Source of the DNA: Deltaproteobacteria bacterium
GTDB lineage: Bacteria > Myxococcota_A > Polyangia > Haliangiales > Haliangiaceae
Length of the DNA: 46,617 bases
Direction of reading: 5' to 3'
NCBI GenBank assembly: GCA_025353585.1
Contig: JANXOM010000150.1
Location: forward strand, 1-46,617
Below, piece by piece: positions 45,408 to 46,617 of the stretch. A model generated the notes under the pieces. It was not told the DNA's origin. It saw nothing but the letters and a program-made list of their open reading frames with translations, and did no database searches. Every line of letters begins with the position of its first letter. The stretch's first letter is position 1. The position numbers were made by a program, and so were the translations under genes.

Positions 45408-46256
45408 CTACCGCAGGGCCACGCTCGCCGCGTCGGGCTCGACGGCGGCCTGGGCGCGGTGCTGGAGCGCGCAGCCCGCCGGCAGATCGCCGACGAGCAG
45501 CGCCGGGTCGTGGGCCGCGTGGAACGAGAACGCCCGCAGCCCCGGCAGGTGATGGAGGAGCGTGCGCACGGCGCCGAGCTCGCCGGCGTCGTAGCTCAGC
45601 GAGAGATGCGCGAGGTCGGCGAGCCGCGCGGGCGCGGCGAGGAGCTCGGTTGCGGCGATCGTGTCGAACGCGTGCGCTCCGAGCGTGCGGAGCTCCGCGA
45701 GCGCGCCGGCCTGCGCGAGGGCGTGGAGCGTGAACGGGAGCGAGCTCTCGAAGCCGGCCGCGCGGCCGGGCATGTCGGGGCGGGTCCCGCACGGGCCGAG
45801 CAGGAGGCCCGTGATGCCGTGCGCGGCGACGGCGGGCACGATCGCGGTGGCGCGGCGGACCTGGACCTCGTCCATGGCCTCGCCCAGAAGGCCGGTGACG
45901 GCGAGCTCGCGGATGAACGGCGCGGTCGCGATGATCGCGTCGGCGTGGATCGCGAAGGCCGCGGCGTCGACCTCGATCGCCTCGACGAAGCCGCGGCGGA
46001 ACGTCGCGCGCGTGATGTCCCGAAACGCGGCGAGGCCGGCCCAGGTCGGCCCGTGGGCCGCGAGGAGCGCGTGCTCGCGCTCGCGCAGCGCGGCGCGCTC
46101 GTCAGCGCCGAGGGCGGTGCCGCCGCGGGCGAGCCGCAGCTGCACGGCGACGAGCTCGCCGCGATCGCCGCCGATGGCGTCGGCCCACACGGTGCGCGGC
46201 GCGTCGTCGGCCGGCGCGGCGACACACGCGGCGAGGAGCTCGCCGAGGACGCTCAC
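45408..46256 (-). CDS. TIGR02996-domain protein
   Basis: 282 residues. The N-terminal ~60 residues (PADDAPRTVWADAIGGDRGELVAVQ, here in shortened form PRTVWADA...GDRGEL, then EREHALLAAHG) match the TIGR02996 repeat-companion domain common in Myxococcota and Planctomycetes, followed by RRGFVEAIEVDAAAF and weak leucine-rich-like repeats (LRTLGAHAFDTI, LADLAHLSLSYDAGEL). Function unknown; these proteins come in families. GTG 46256 overlaps the stop of the partial paralog upstream (GTGA). Confidence 0.8.
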   Translation of the reverse strand: MSVLGELLAACVAAPADDAPRTVWADAIGGDRGELVAVQLRLARGGTALGADERAALREREHALLAAHGPTWAGLAAFRDITRATFRRGFVEAIEVDAAAFAIHADAIIATAPFIRELAVTGLLGEAMDEVQVRRATAIVPAVAAHGITGLLLGPCGTRPDMPGRAAGFESSLPFTLHALAQAGALAELRTLGAHAFDTIAATELLAAPARLADLAHLSLSYDAGELGAVRTLLHHLPGLRAFSFHAAHDPALLVGDLPAGCALQHRAQAAVEPDAASVALR

Positions 46257-46617
46257 GCGAAGGCCTCGAGCACGAGGGTCGGGTCCTCCCTGGCGGGCGA
46301 CCGCGCGAGGCCGCCGAGCCCGAACGCGGGGTCCGCATCGGCGCGCGCGACCGTGCGCGCCGCGCCCGCGACCAGCGACGCGAGCGCGGGGGGCGCCGCG
46401 CGATCGCCCACGACCACCAGCTGATCGAGCTGCGCCCCGAAGCGCTCCGCGAGCTCGACGAGGTACGCATCGCCGTCATCTCTCCCCGGGTGCAGCACGC
46501 GCAGCGCCGCGAGCGCGCGTGACGGCGCCCACGGCACGCCCGCGCCCAGCTCGCCGCGCTCGCCGCCGACCGCGGCCGCGGCCGCCGGCACGTGGCGCGG
46601 CCCGTCGTCGGCCGGCG
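46253..46617 (-). CDS. TIGR02996-like protein, 5' partial
   Basis: The frame is open to the right edge. The first visible residues, PADDGPRHV, followed by GGERGEL, repeat the TIGR02996 start of the next gene, so this is a diverged tandem paralog whose N-terminus is outside the window. An internal GTG at 46591 is not needed as a start. The end (LDQLVVVGDRAAPPALASLVAGAAR) has no known motif. It overlaps the following gene's start. Confidence 0.65.
   Translation of the reverse strand, partial: PADDGPRHVPAAAAAVGGERGELGAGVPWAPSRALAALRVLHPGRDDGDAYLVELAERFGAQLDQLVVVGDRAAPPALASLVAGAARTVARADADPAFGLGGLARSPAREDPTLVLEAFA

Overview
The window comes from a very GC-rich bacterium (about 70% G+C by eye, not counted), most likely a myxobacterium-like member of the Myxococcota (Haliangiales/Kofleriaceae/Nannocystaceae type). 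The reasons are two PilZ proteins (one of the TIGR02266 type), many small lipoproteins, PEGA-domain exported proteins, a mfd-ppiC-surA run, paired ArsA ATPases, a sigma-54 activator, and a type III secretion ATPase with no flagellar genes nearby. I see no rRNA, tRNA, CRISPR array, integrase or insertion sequence. About 44 genes are packed tightly, many overlapping by 4 bases (ATGA or GTGA).

Layout. 1-6.6 kb: 3' part of a membrane glycosyltransferase, a PilZ protein, a triple universal-stress protein, then a leftward MBL hydrolase / sigma-54 activator / YacG run. 6.7-11.1 kb: a small unknown protein, lipoprotein plus ArsA-type ATPase A, two tandem PEGA-type proteins, and a coiled-coil lipoprotein. 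11.1-14.8 kb: glutathione S-transferase, pyrophosphatase, RlmN and a PDZ serine protease. 14.8-16.0 kb: a frame-broken stretch that looks like two decayed leftward genes. 16.0-21.8 kb: zinc-ribbon membrane protein, SPFH protein, secreted protein, biotin-carrier protein, ArsA-type ATPase B, and a DUF362/CBM9-like lipoprotein. 21.8-26.4 kb: an EAL-GAF-GGEEF cyclic-di-GMP protein and a small gene between two inverted copies of a 37-38 nt element, then a coiled-coil protein and a metalloprotease-like protein. 26.5-34.9 kb: mfd, two SurA/PpiC chaperones, a second PilZ, a third PEGA-type protein and a membrane gluzincin. 34.88-35.05 kb: a 175-bp near-palindrome. 35-42.8 kb leftward: a STAND/TPR regulator with a C-terminal winged helix, a SctL-SctN fused secretion ATPase, a possibly FliG-like protein, a lipoprotein and an acyl-CoA synthetase. 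42.9-45.2 kb: rsmD-coaD-aspartate aminotransferase. The right end has two neighbouring TIGR02996 proteins, the second cut by the window edge.

The most striking general signal is promoter placement. At 22 of roughly 29 transcription-unit starts a TAnnnT-like hexamer lies 5-9 (once 11) bases before the start codon, most often exactly 6, and usually without a Shine-Dalgarno sequence. Several operon-internal genes, by contrast, carry clear AGGAG/GAGG sites. This is what leaderless transcription would look like, and I used it to choose several starts. The other leading observations are reciprocal lysine substitutions in the two ArsA-type ATPases, the SctL-SctN fusion beside a FliG-like protein, and the repeat elements at gene 3' ends. 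Function calls are from motifs read by eye; no database search was possible.
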